Below, piece after piece: positions 1 through 6,201 of a stretch of DNA of 11,219 bases. Numbering within the stretch: position 1 is the stretch's first letter; each line of letters starts with the position of its first letter. The notes beneath the pieces were generated by a model that saw only the letters and a list, made by a program, of their open reading frames with translations, did not search any database and was not told the DNA's origin. The stretch is from Gemmatimonadota bacterium (GTDB taxonomy: Bacteria; 4572-55; J002): positions 1 through 11,219 of the forward strand of contig RFFQ01000156.1 of NCBI GenBank assembly GCA_003697105.1, written 5' to 3'. Both the position numbers and the translations under genes were made by a program.

Positions 1-48
1 ACCGGTGCCAATCCAGCCAATTTTAGAAGTTGAAGTGAGTTGGTGCAT
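1..48 (-). CDS. NAD(P)-dependent oxidoreductase, 3-hydroxyisobutyrate dehydrogenase-like (N-terminal fragment)
   Basis: Only the first 16 codons of a minus-strand gene are in the window. They read MHQLTSTSKIGWIGTG, which ends in the glycine-rich beta-alpha turn of a Rossmann NAD(P)-binding fold. The wording IGWIGTG is typical of the beta-hydroxyacid dehydrogenase family (3-hydroxyisobutyrate dehydrogenase, tartronate semialdehyde reductase, glyoxylate/succinic semialdehyde reductase). The start is supported by a good ribosome binding site, read on the minus strand as GGAAGGAG just upstream of the ATG. The gene is transcribed away from the ars island, so it marks the island's left edge and is probably not functionally linked. 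Substrate cannot be inferred from this fragment. Confidence 0.6.
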   Translation of the reverse strand, partial: MHQLTSTSKIGWIGTG

Positions 49-379
49 CGTAATGCTCCTTCCAAAAAATATTTAAGACAAAAATGAGTTAATTTATAGA
101 CGGCATCCCATCTGGTAAAACAACCGCTCTATCACTGAAAGAATAAAACGTGAATAAATGATACTCATAGCAAGAGCGTAACATCCCTAAAGACAATGTC
201 ACCAGTATAAATAAAAAAATTCAACGGGGCAACTACCCAATGTGGGGTATAAATTAGAGTCGGTAAACAATATGTCCGCCAAATTTTCGGATTTGAAAGA
301 TTTATCTAGCGGTAACATGTTGAAAATAAAACTGTTACGGAACTTAACCACCTTAATTTCAAGATATTGGTAAAAAAGG
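49..379. other. Divergent intergenic region, AT-rich
   Basis: About 330 bp separate the divergent dehydrogenase start from the arsR promoter. I see no convincing gene here; the open frames on the minus strand lack a ribosome binding site and any recognisable protein signature. On the minus strand a TATAAA-like box (93-98) is a possible -10 for the dehydrogenase, but it has no good -35 partner. Small inverted repeats occur at 234-249 (TACCC/GGGTA) and 312-338 (GTAACA/TGTTAC); both are too short to interpret. Confidence 0.4.
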
Positions 380-407
380 TTGACAAACTCAATTTTATAT
401 TTATATT
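380..407 (+). promoter_or_regulatory. sigma70-type promoter of arsR and the ars operon
   Basis: A perfect -35 box TTGACA (380-385) is followed after 16 bp by TATATT (402-407). The -10 box overlaps the left arm of the 27-bp inverted repeat. Transcription would start within the candidate ArsR operator, the usual geometry for steric repression by ArsR/SmtB proteins. It lies about 30 bp before the arsR start codon and is the most convincing promoter in the island. Confidence 0.7.
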
Positions 408-423
408 TCGCCATATAACGAAA
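397..423 (+). promoter_or_regulatory. Candidate ArsR operator 1 (left arm of the 27-bp inverted repeat)
   Basis: Positions 406-423 form an imperfect dyad, TTTCG-CC-ATAT-AA-CGAAA, of the size and type bound by dimeric ArsR/SmtB repressors. The whole 27-bp stretch recurs exactly, in reverse complement, at 796-822 just before arsM. The dyad directly abuts the arsR -10 box. Being both palindromic and duplicated at two gene starts makes a regulatory role likely; binding by this ArsR is inferred. Confidence 0.65.
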
Positions 424-437
424 CAAAGAGGTAACCC

Positions 438-779
438 ATGCGGCACATAACAAAACTTTTTAAAGCCCTTTCCGACCCCAATCGGTTGCGGATTTTAAAG
501 ATGCTGGAGACAAAACCCCTTTGTGTGTGCGAGATCACAACGGTGTTGAATCTGGCACCATCGACGGTTTCCAAACATCTTTCCATCTTGCGAGATACCG
601 GCTTGATTACCGATGAGAAAGACGGAAAATGGGTGAACTATTCTCTGACAACCAACCCCACCGATGCCTATGTGGCGGAAATACTGCCATTGATCCGCCA
701 TTGGCTGAATGAGGATGACACCATCCGGCAAGATCGATCCCACGCGGCTGGCGCAGACCGCATGATGATTTGTTGCTAA
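438..779 (+). CDS. arsR: ArsR/SmtB-family arsenic-responsive repressor
   Basis: Dimeric winged-helix repressor that should release operator DNA when As(III) or a trivalent organoarsenical binds its cysteines, derepressing the ars operon. The 113-residue protein shows the family core: FKALSDPNRLRIL at about residues 8-20, the metalloid motif LCVCEI with C29 and C31, and the recognition helix STVSKHLSILRDTGLI at about 42-57, followed by the wing. The classical E. coli ArsR site uses three Cys (C32, C34, C37); here the third is absent, but the protein ends in a Cys-Cys pair (C112, C113) that could complete or replace the site. The start is supported by AGAGGT at 427-432. It is the first gene after the promoter at 380-407 and is bracketed by two identical candidate operators, so autoregulation is expected. 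Confidence 0.9.
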   Translation: MRHITKLFKALSDPNRLRILKMLETKPLCVCEITTVLNLAPSTVSKHLSILRDTGLITDEKDGKWVNYSLTTNPTDAYVAEILPLIRHWLNEDDTIRQDRSHAAGADRMMICC

Positions 780-795
780 TTTTTTTATCTTTTCA

Positions 796-822
796 TTTCG
801 TTATATGGCGAAATATAAATAT
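796..822 (+). promoter_or_regulatory. Candidate ArsR operator 2 with possible arsM promoter (right arm of the inverted repeat)
   Basis: This is an exact reverse-complement copy of 397-423; its dyad TTTCG-TT-ATAT-GG-CGAAA occupies 796-813. A TATAAA box at 814-819 follows directly and could be a -10 for arsM, with only a weak -35 (TTTCAT, 791-796, 17-bp spacing). An operator here would let ArsR separately control arsM and the downstream genes. An open frame beginning at 805 starts inside the operator and lacks a ribosome binding site, so it is not the arsM start. Confidence 0.6.
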
Positions 823-852
823 GTTATGGGTACGTTGAGGAGGGATTTTCTC

Positions 853-1641
853 ATGCCGAATTCGGTTCAACTCAAGCAGATTGTCAAAGAAAAATATGCC
901 CGCATTGCCGCTACATCCACCTCCTGCGGTTGCGGTTGCAGTGCTTCCGATAGCGATCCTCTTAATATGAGTGAAGATTACTCGCATCTGGAAGGCTACA
1001 CCATAGATGCCGATTTAGGCTTAGGGTGCGGCATACCGGCTAAATTTGCCAATATCAACACGGGTGATGTGGTTCTCGATCTCGGCTCAGGGGCAGGTAA
1101 TGATGTCTTTGTGGCGCGAGCACTTGTTGGCGAAGCTGGATATGTCATTGGTATAGATATGACCCCTGAGATGATCGATAAAGCGAATCGACATAATACC
1201 AAGTTGGGATACCAAAATGTGGTGTTCCGGCTAGGGGATATTGAAAACCTGCCGGTAGAAGACAACCGTGTGGATGTGATAATTAGCAACTGTGTGCTAA
1301 ACCTCGTTCCAAATAAGCGCCGCGCTTTTGCCGAAATGTTCCGGGTGCTAAAACCGGGGGGTCATTTTTGTGTATCCGATATTGTCACATCGGGTGACCT
1401 GCCGCCCCGCTTAAAAAAAAGCGCGGAAATGTACGCCGGTTGTGTCGCGGGTGCGGTTCAAAAAGAGGTGTACCAGCAACTGATAACGGAAGCGGGTTTC
1501 ACTCAGGTAGAGATCAAAGAAGAACGCCGTATCCCCCTCGACCCGGGTATGTTAAAGGAACTTTTGACCGGTCCAGAGCTTCTTGATTTTCAACACGGGA
1601 AAAACGGCATTTACAGCATCACCGTGTACGGAATGAAATGA
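853..1641 (+). CDS. arsM: Arsenite S-adenosylmethionine methyltransferase ArsM
   Basis: Cytosolic enzyme that methylates As(III) stepwise with S-adenosylmethionine to mono-, di- and trimethylated arsenicals. I choose the ATG at 853 (262 aa), preceded by GAGGAGGGA, over the in-frame ATG at 805, which lies inside the operator repeat. Class I methyltransferase motif I is VLDLGSGAGND (about 74-84), the acidic residue ending strand 2 is in GIDMTPEMI (100-108), and the later KPGG loop is at about 167-170. The arsenic-binding cysteines known in the family are all recognisable: C59 in LGLGCGIP, C147 in SNCVLNLVP and C197 in AGCVAGA. An additional CGCGC cluster lies at residues 25-29. It follows arsR by about 70 bp and precedes an ArsP-type permease that could remove its trivalent methylated products. 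Confidence 0.93.
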   Translation: MPNSVQLKQIVKEKYARIAATSTSCGCGCSASDSDPLNMSEDYSHLEGYTIDADLGLGCGIPAKFANINTGDVVLDLGSGAGNDVFVARALVGEAGYVIGIDMTPEMIDKANRHNTKLGYQNVVFRLGDIENLPVEDNRVDVIISNCVLNLVPNKRRAFAEMFRVLKPGGHFCVSDIVTSGDLPPRLKKSAEMYAGCVAGAVQKEVYQQLITEAGFTQVEIKEERRIPLDPGMLKELLTGPELLDFQHGKNGIYSITVYGMK

Positions 1642-1730
1642 GAAGAAAATCAACTCCGTGCTAAGAAGCCCATGGGGGGACTCGGCGTATTTTAAGTCAC
1701 GTGTGTTCGGATAAATGGGAGACGGTACCG

Positions 1731-3032
1731 ATGGATTGGAAAGACGAAATAAAGCCTCTTTTTTGGCTACTGGTAATTTTCGGTCTGGCGTATTTCATGC
1801 CGGTCGGGCAGAATCGCTTTGATCAAGCAATTTTGGAAGCCTTTGCGTTAACCAAATGGTACGCTCGTGAGCATGTTCTACTCTGTTTAGTCCCCGCATT
1901 TTTTATTGCCGGGGTGATTTCTGTGTTTGTCAGTCAAGCCGCGGTCATCAAGTATTTTGGGGCAGGCACAAAAAAGTGGCTCTCGTATGCGGTTGCCTCG
2001 ATTTCAGGGACGGTATTAGCGGTCTGTTCGTGTACCATTTTACCGCTGTTTGCCGGGATTTATAAACGGGGCGCTGGGATTGGTCCTGCCACCGCTTTTT
2101 TGTATTCCGGACCGGCGATCAACATTTTGGCGATCATCCTCACCGCGCGAATTTTGGGCGCAGAGTTAGGTATTGCCCGTGTAGTGGGTGCGGTATTGTT
2201 CAGCGTGATTATCGGCTTATTGATGCACTTGATCTACCTCAAAGAAGAGCAAACGAAAGCCGCTTTACAAGCCACCATGCCCGAACCGGAAGAATCACGC
2301 CCGCTATGGCAGACCACGTTCCACTTTTTTGTGCTGGTGGCGATTTTGGTGTTCGCCAACTGGGGTAAGCCCGCCAGTGAAAGCGGCTTATGGGCATTTC
2401 TCTACCAGAATAAGTGGAGCATCACGGCGGGGTTTAGCCTCTTGCTGATGTTCTCGCTGACATTTATTCTGCGGATCAACGGGTTACACGTAATTTTGGG
2501 AGGAATCCCTGTCATTATTGGGGTGATGTTGTACCCGCAGCAGCCATTGATTCCGTTTGTGATGGGGACAATCAGTCTCAGCGTGCTGTTATCAATCCAT
2601 GAAGGTGAACCGGCGGAATGGATGGACGCTACATGGGGATATACCAAGCAGATTATGCCGTTACTGGCGGCAGGTGTGCTAGCCGCCGGATTTTTGCTGG
2701 GTTCACCGGAAGGCGGGCAAGGTGTTATTCCTAATGAATGGGTAGCGAATTTGGTCGGGGGAAACTCTTTTTTTGCTAACTTTTTTGCCTCAATCGTTGG
2801 GGCATTTATGTATTTCGCCACGCTAACGGAAGTACCGATTGTGCAAGGGTTGATTAATAGTGGGATGGGCAAAGGTCCGGCGCTGGCGTTGTTACTGGCG
2901 GGCCCGGCACTCTCTCTGCCCAACATGTTAGTCATTCGTAGCGTGATCGGTACGCAAAAAACAATCATTTTTGTCACGTTGGTGGTGGTCATGGCAACGA
3001 TTAGTGGAATGGCTTTTGGCGCCTTTAGCTAA
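1731..3032 (+). CDS. arsP: ArsP-type permease (PF03773-like), probable methylarsenite/organoarsenical efflux
   Basis: Polytopic inner-membrane permease of the ArsP/YraQ (DUF318) family; characterised ArsP proteins export trivalent methylated and aromatic arsenicals. The ATG at 1731 (433 aa) is preferred because GGGAG lies 9 bp upstream; an in-frame GTG at 1701 has no good site. Hydrophobic segments run the whole length in two halves. The first half holds the family signature AVCSCTILPLFAG (C99 and C101, candidate metalloid ligands) followed by GPATAFLYSGPAINI. The second half repeats the pattern in TEVPIVQGLINSGMGKGPALALLLAGPALSLPN, written here as one motif region near residues 380-410. Position directly after arsM supports export of methylated arsenic. 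Some relatives act on other metals, so the substrate is inferred from context. Confidence 0.8.
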   Translation: MDWKDEIKPLFWLLVIFGLAYFMPVGQNRFDQAILEAFALTKWYAREHVLLCLVPAFFIAGVISVFVSQAAVIKYFGAGTKKWLSYAVASISGTVLAVCSCTILPLFAGIYKRGAGIGPATAFLYSGPAINILAIILTARILGAELGIARVVGAVLFSVIIGLLMHLIYLKEEQTKAALQATMPEPEESRPLWQTTFHFFVLVAILVFANWGKPASESGLWAFLYQNKWSITAGFSLLLMFSLTFILRINGLHVILGGIPVIIGVMLYPQQPLIPFVMGTISLSVLLSIHEGEPAEWMDATWGYTKQIMPLLAAGVLAAGFLLGSPEGGQGVIPNEWVANLVGGNSFFANFFASIVGAFMYFATLTEVPIVQGLINSGMGKGPALALLLAGPALSLPNMLVIRSVIGTQKTIIFVTLVVVMATISGMAFGAFS

Positions 3033-3056
3033 TCGACCTGAATAGGAGGTGTTAGC

Positions 3057-3812
3057 ATGTTATATCCCCTAATTTTTGCTATCATTTTCATCGCTTCATT
3101 TTTATTCGCCATGCTGGGATTGGGTGGCGGCATGGTCTATGTGCCTGTGCTCAAATGGGCCGGATTTTCGGTCAAGGAAGTTGCCATTCCACTGGGTTTA
3201 CTGCTCAATGGTCTCAACACCTTGCTGGCTCTGATCCCCTTTGCCCGCAAGAAGTTAGTGGACTGGAAAGGCGGTTCGGCCATGGCAATAGCAGCTTTGG
3301 TCTGTGCCCCAATTGGCGCTTATACCGCGCAATTTGTACCGGTTAAGCAATTGCTGATTCTGTTTTCCATCGCTGTGCTCGTTGCCGCCTTTCGGATGCT
3401 TCTTTTTTCCCGCAACCCGGAGCCGGAGGCGATGATGTCACTGGCCAAAAGGTCGGCTATCGGCGCCGGCGTGGGCGCTCTGGCCGGGTTTGCCGGCGGA
3501 CTGCTGGGCATCGGCGGCGGCTTCATCATCGCCCCGATCCTGATGTGGATGGGCTACAAGACTAAAAAAGCGGCGGCGACAACGGCGTATGTGGTAACGT
3601 TCTCGTCTTTTTCCGGCTACCTGGGCCACATGGCGGAAGGTCATTTCAACTGGCCGCTGACCATCGGCGTGGTCATTGCGGTCATCGCCGGCTCGCAGTT
3701 GGGCGGCTCGTTTATGTCCACCAAAGCGAATCCCAAATGGGTGAAGCGAATTTACGCGGTCGTGCTGCTGGCGATTGCGATCAAACTCATATGGGGTGTT
3801 ATTGCATCCTGA
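3057..3812 (+). CDS. TauE/SafE (TSUP) family membrane exporter
   Basis: 251-residue integral membrane protein of the TauE/SafE family (PF01925-like), whose studied members move sulfite, sulfoacetate or other small sulfur-containing anions. The sequence is a chain of hydrophobic helices with the duplicated glycine-rich signature: LGLGGGMVYVPVL at about residues 20-32 and LLGIGGGFIIAPIL at about 149-162, followed by the AATTAYVVTFSS helix. The length is normal for the family, and the start has a near-perfect AGGAGGT (3044-3050). In this operon it might export a sulfur or arsenic-sulfur species, but that is speculation. Base composition shifts within the gene: the first third resembles arsP and arsM, while the part after about 3400 is much richer in G+C, like the next genes. 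Confidence 0.82.
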   Translation: MLYPLIFAIIFIASFLFAMLGLGGGMVYVPVLKWAGFSVKEVAIPLGLLLNGLNTLLALIPFARKKLVDWKGGSAMAIAALVCAPIGAYTAQFVPVKQLLILFSIAVLVAAFRMLLFSRNPEPEAMMSLAKRSAIGAGVGALAGFAGGLLGIGGGFIIAPILMWMGYKTKKAAATTAYVVTFSSFSGYLGHMAEGHFNWPLTIGVVIAVIAGSQLGGSFMSTKANPKWVKRIYAVVLLAIAIKLIWGVIAS

Positions 3813-3864
3813 TTATCAGCATCTCACCAAAATTTAAAAACCTTCAACATAAGGAGAAGTAGAA

Positions 3865-4467
3865 ATGATGAATCCAGAAGACTGGCTCGAATTCGGACAG
3901 AAATTTCACGGGCACAAATGCCCGGCCATGCCGATGGGTCTGCGGGTCGCGGCGGCGGCCATGAATGCCCTCGGTGTTGAACGCACCGGTGACAGCGCTA
4001 TCCTGGCCCTGCTGGATCTGGGCGAAGACCACTGCGCCACCTGTTTTGCTGACGGCGTGCAGGTCATCAGCGGCTGCACGATGGGCAAGGGCAACATCAA
4101 AAAGACGCACAAGGGCAAGTGGGCGTTGACCCTAATCGACAAGAAGACGAAAAAGGCCGTGCGGGTGACACCCAAAGCTGAGGCCATGCTGGCCAACAAG
4201 AAAACCTCGTTCTTCAAAGACTACCGGGAAAAAGGCGTGCCGCCCACCAAAGTGCCGGACGATGTGGTGCAGCCGCTGGTGGAAAAGGTCATGGGTGCCC
4301 CGGACGACATGCTTTTAAATATCTCTGAAGTTTTTGACGTTGATTACCAGGATCCGCCGCATAGCTTTGCCAGTTTTGTCTGCGAGGAATGCGGCGAAAT
4401 GGTGGTGGAACAATACGGCCGGATCAAGGGCGACCATAAAGTGTGTATCGACTGCGCAGCAAAATAG
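3865..4467 (+). CDS. FmdE-domain protein with C-terminal zinc ribbon, function unknown
   Basis: 200-residue soluble protein resembling subunit E of molybdenum formylmethanofuran dehydrogenase (FmdE family, PF02663-like), found in many anaerobes without the enzyme itself. The N-terminal FHGHKCPAMPMGLR (H15, H17, C19) and DHCATCFADGVQVISGC (H56, C57, C60, C71) supply the metal-binding His/Cys set of the family. A four-cysteine ribbon closes the protein: C173-x2-C176 and C194-x2-C197. AGGAGA (3852-3857) supports the first of two adjacent ATG codons. The reaction is not known. Family members bind zinc, and here the gene sits between a TSUP exporter and a metal exporter inside an arsenic operon, so a metal- or metalloid-handling or thiol role is possible. 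Codon use is strongly C/G-ending, unlike arsR, arsM and the genes after 5700. Confidence 0.8.
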   Translation: MMNPEDWLEFGQKFHGHKCPAMPMGLRVAAAAMNALGVERTGDSAILALLDLGEDHCATCFADGVQVISGCTMGKGNIKKTHKGKWALTLIDKKTKKAVRVTPKAEAMLANKKTSFFKDYREKGVPPTKVPDDVVQPLVEKVMGAPDDMLLNISEVFDVDYQDPPHSFASFVCEECGEMVVEQYGRIKGDHKVCIDCAAK

Positions 4468-4480
4468 ATTTATTACCCAA

Positions 4481-4509
4481 CCCTGTCAGCGTTTAAAACG
4501 CTGACAGGG
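4481..4509. repeat. Perfect hairpin between the FmdE-like and CDF genes
   Basis: CCCTGTCAGCG (4481-4491) and its exact reverse complement CGCTGACAGGG (4499-4509) enclose TTTAAAA, which can add three A/T pairs. No T-run follows on either strand, so it is a poor intrinsic terminator. It may stabilise or process the operon mRNA, lower expression of downstream genes, or be one copy of a dispersed palindromic (REP-like) element. It occupies almost the entire gap before the CDF gene. Confidence 0.7.
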
Positions 4510-4528
4510 ATATAAAAAGGAAAATGCC

Positions 4529-5440
4529 ATGAGCCACAATCCTCATCACCATACGCCGGTATCGGGTTGGCGGCTGCTGGTCACCATGCTGCTTAATTTC
4601 GCTATCACCATTGCAGAGATTATCGGCGGGATCATGTCCGGCAGTCTGTCACTGATTTCGGACGCGCTGCACAATTTCAGCGACGGCCTGTCCATCGTTA
4701 TCAGCTATGCTGCCCTGCGTCTGGCCGGGCGACCGTTTTCCCAACGCCATACCTTTGGGTTAAAGCGGGCGGAAATATTTGCGGCGGTCATCAACGCTAC
4801 CGTGCTGGTGATGATTTCGTTGTATCTGTTTTACGAGGCCGTCCTGCGATGGCTTCACCCGGAGCCGGTGCATGGTCAGTTAATGACGATTGTGGCTCTC
4901 ATCGGGCTGACTGCCAACGTGGTCGGCGTTCTCCTGCTGAAAAAGGATTCGGCGGGCAGCCTTAACATCAAATCAGCTTATTTGCATCTGCTCAGCGACG
5001 CGGTGTCTTCGGTCGGGGTCATCCTGGGCGGTTTGGCGATTTATTGGTGGGATGTTTTTTGGCTGGACCCGCTGTTGACGATCCTGATTGGGGTGTATAT
5101 CATCAAAGAGAGTTTGGCGATTCTGCGGGAGGCTTTTCATGTGCTGATGGAAGGCGCCCCTCTGCATATCACGCTGGAAAAGGTAAAAACGGCTGTCGAA
5201 GCACTGAAAGACGTCAACGATATTCACCATGTGCATGCGTGGACTGTTGGCGAAAATGACGCTCATTTAGAAGCCCACATCAATATTGTGGACATGCCGG
5301 TGAGCGAAACGACCGTTCTGCGGCAAAGAATTAGCTCGATCCTGCATGATCAATTTGGCATTGAACATGTCACCCTGCAATTTGAATGTAACCAATGCCC
5401 GAATGTGGGATTGATCCATTCGGGTCATCATCATTCTTAA
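4529..5440 (+). CDS. Cation diffusion facilitator (CzcD/ZitB-like) divalent metal exporter
   Basis: 303-residue CDF-family antiporter, expected to export Zn2+, Cd2+ or Co2+ across the inner membrane in exchange for protons. The N-terminus is histidine-rich (SHNPHHH). The substrate site shows the HxxxD pairs of Zn/Cd-type CDFs: H48-D52 in DALHNFSD (second transmembrane segment) and H153-D157 in HLLSD (fifth). Six membrane segments precede a cytosolic C-terminal domain containing HVHAWTVGENDAHLEAHI, as in CzcD and ZitB. The tail ends in a Cys/His-rich stretch (ECNQC, then HSGHHHS) that may bind metal. An AAGGA site precedes the ATG. Location in the arsenic operon suggests co-resistance to a second metal; the specific ion cannot be read from sequence alone. 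Confidence 0.88.
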   Translation: MSHNPHHHTPVSGWRLLVTMLLNFAITIAEIIGGIMSGSLSLISDALHNFSDGLSIVISYAALRLAGRPFSQRHTFGLKRAEIFAAVINATVLVMISLYLFYEAVLRWLHPEPVHGQLMTIVALIGLTANVVGVLLLKKDSAGSLNIKSAYLHLLSDAVSSVGVILGGLAIYWWDVFWLDPLLTILIGVYIIKESLAILREAFHVLMEGAPLHITLEKVKTAVEALKDVNDIHHVHAWTVGENDAHLEAHINIVDMPVSETTVLRQRISSILHDQFGIEHVTLQFECNQCPNVGLIHSGHHHS

Positions 5441-5463
5441 CTCGTTAAAAAAGGAGTCTGACA

Positions 5464-5700
5464 ATGGAAGTCAAAATCCTGGGCACGGGCTGCCCCAAAT
5501 GCCAAAAACTAGCTCAAATGGTCACCGACGTGGCCAAGAAGAACAACATCACCATCGACATGGAAAAAGTTACCGAGATTGACGACATCATGGCCTACAA
5601 TATCATGATGACGCCGGGTCTGGTGATCAATGGCGAAGTGAAAAGCGCGGGCAAACTGCCCAAAAACGACCAAATCCTGACCTGGCTCAAGGAGGGGTAA
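5464..5700 (+). CDS. Mini-thioredoxin, redox-active disulfide protein 2 type (CPKC)
   Basis: 78-residue cytosolic thioredoxin/glutaredoxin-fold protein (Thioredoxin_3, PF13192-like). The strand-loop VKILGTGCPKC places the redox pair at C10 and C13, and the cis-proline loop is MTPGLVING with P51; KLPKNDQILTWL forms the last helix. There is no signal peptide. The start has AGGAG at 5452-5456. Such small thioredoxins often lie next to ArsP-type permeases. Here it could reduce ArsC (which needs a thioredoxin), the membrane CcdA homologue, or cysteines of the permease; this is inferred from position. The next gene starts on the base after its stop, and that gene's ribosome binding site (AAGGAGG) lies inside this reading frame, so the two are translationally linked. 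Confidence 0.88.
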   Translation: MEVKILGTGCPKCQKLAQMVTDVAKKNNITIDMEKVTEIDDIMAYNIMMTPGLVINGEVKSAGKLPKNDQILTWLKEG

Positions 5701-6201
5701 ATGTATCGTTATATTTCAGCCTTTTTGATGCTGTTGCTTGTTTTCGGTTTAGCCTGTAGCCAGACCGACCACACTGAATCACAACAGAAAGTGGATACGG
5801 CCCAACCATCAACGGTCAAGGAAGCCGTTTCCGAAGCGCCGGTAACTCAATCCGACACGACCGCCGTTGTTGACAGCACGGGCGCGGCAGTAACTAAAAC
5901 CATCGCAATGATCACCTTCATCGAACTCGGATCGGTGAATTGCATACCGTGCAAAAAAATGCAGCCGGTGATGAAATCCATCGAGAAAAAGTATGCCGGT
6001 CAGGTGGAAGTGATTTTTTACGATGTTTGGAAGGAGCCGGAACGGGGAAAAGAATTTGGCATTAAGATGATTCCAACCCAGGTATTTTTGGATCCGGAAG
6101 GTACGGAACTCTTGCGGCATCAGGGATTCTTCCCGGAAGAACAGATTGATGAATTTTTGCAATCCAAAGGCTTAAAAGTCGTGGAGGTACCTTCCACATG
6201 A
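5701..6201 (+). CDS. Putative thioredoxin-fold lipoprotein (CIPC)
   Basis: 166-residue exported thioredoxin. Residues 1-19 form a type II-like signal (YRYISAFLMLLLVFGLAC), with C19 as probable lipidated cysteine; the lipobox GLAC is not a perfect consensus. A low-complexity linker rich in T, V, Q, S and D (about 20-67) leads to a thioredoxin domain with the redox motif NCIPCKKMQP (C81, C84) and the cis-proline loop MIPTQVFLDPEG (P125). This layout fits a membrane-anchored periplasmic reductase. Its stop overlaps the start of the CcdA-like gene by ATGA, so the two are probably translationally coupled and the CcdA protein is the natural electron donor (inference). The substrate is unknown. Confidence 0.83.
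   Translation: MYRYISAFLMLLLVFGLACSQTDHTESQQKVDTAQPSTVKEAVSEAPVTQSDTTAVVDSTGAAVTKTIAMITFIELGSVNCIPCKKMQPVMKSIEKKYAGQVEVIFYDVWKEPERGKEFGIKMIPTQVFLDPEGTELLRHQGFFPEEQIDEFLQSKGLKVVEVPST

Noticed and set aside
312-338. Short inverted repeat GTAACA/TGTTAC in the divergent intergenic region
   Set aside because: Six-bp arms in AT-rich DNA are expected by chance and do not align with a promoter.
199-453. Minus-strand open frame across the arsR promoter
   Set aside because: It crosses the arsR promoter and operator, has no domain signature and its MAKYKY segment is just translated operator repeat.
805-852. Upstream in-frame start that would add 16 residues (MAKYKY...) to ArsM
   Set aside because: The ATG lies inside the operator repeat and has no ribosome binding site; the ATG at 853 has GAGGAGGGA at good spacing.
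1701-1730. GTG start for the ArsP-type permease
   Set aside because: No ribosome binding site; the ATG at 1731 has GGGAG 9 bp upstream and starts just before the first membrane helix.
1642-1730. Possible terminator or promoter between arsM and the permease gene
   Set aside because: Only a short CCCATGGG palindrome is present, with no stem plus T-run and no recognisable promoter pair.
2402-2992. Long minus-strand open frame opposite the permease gene
   Set aside because: A shadow of a well-supported membrane protein gene, with no plausible start site or protein signature.
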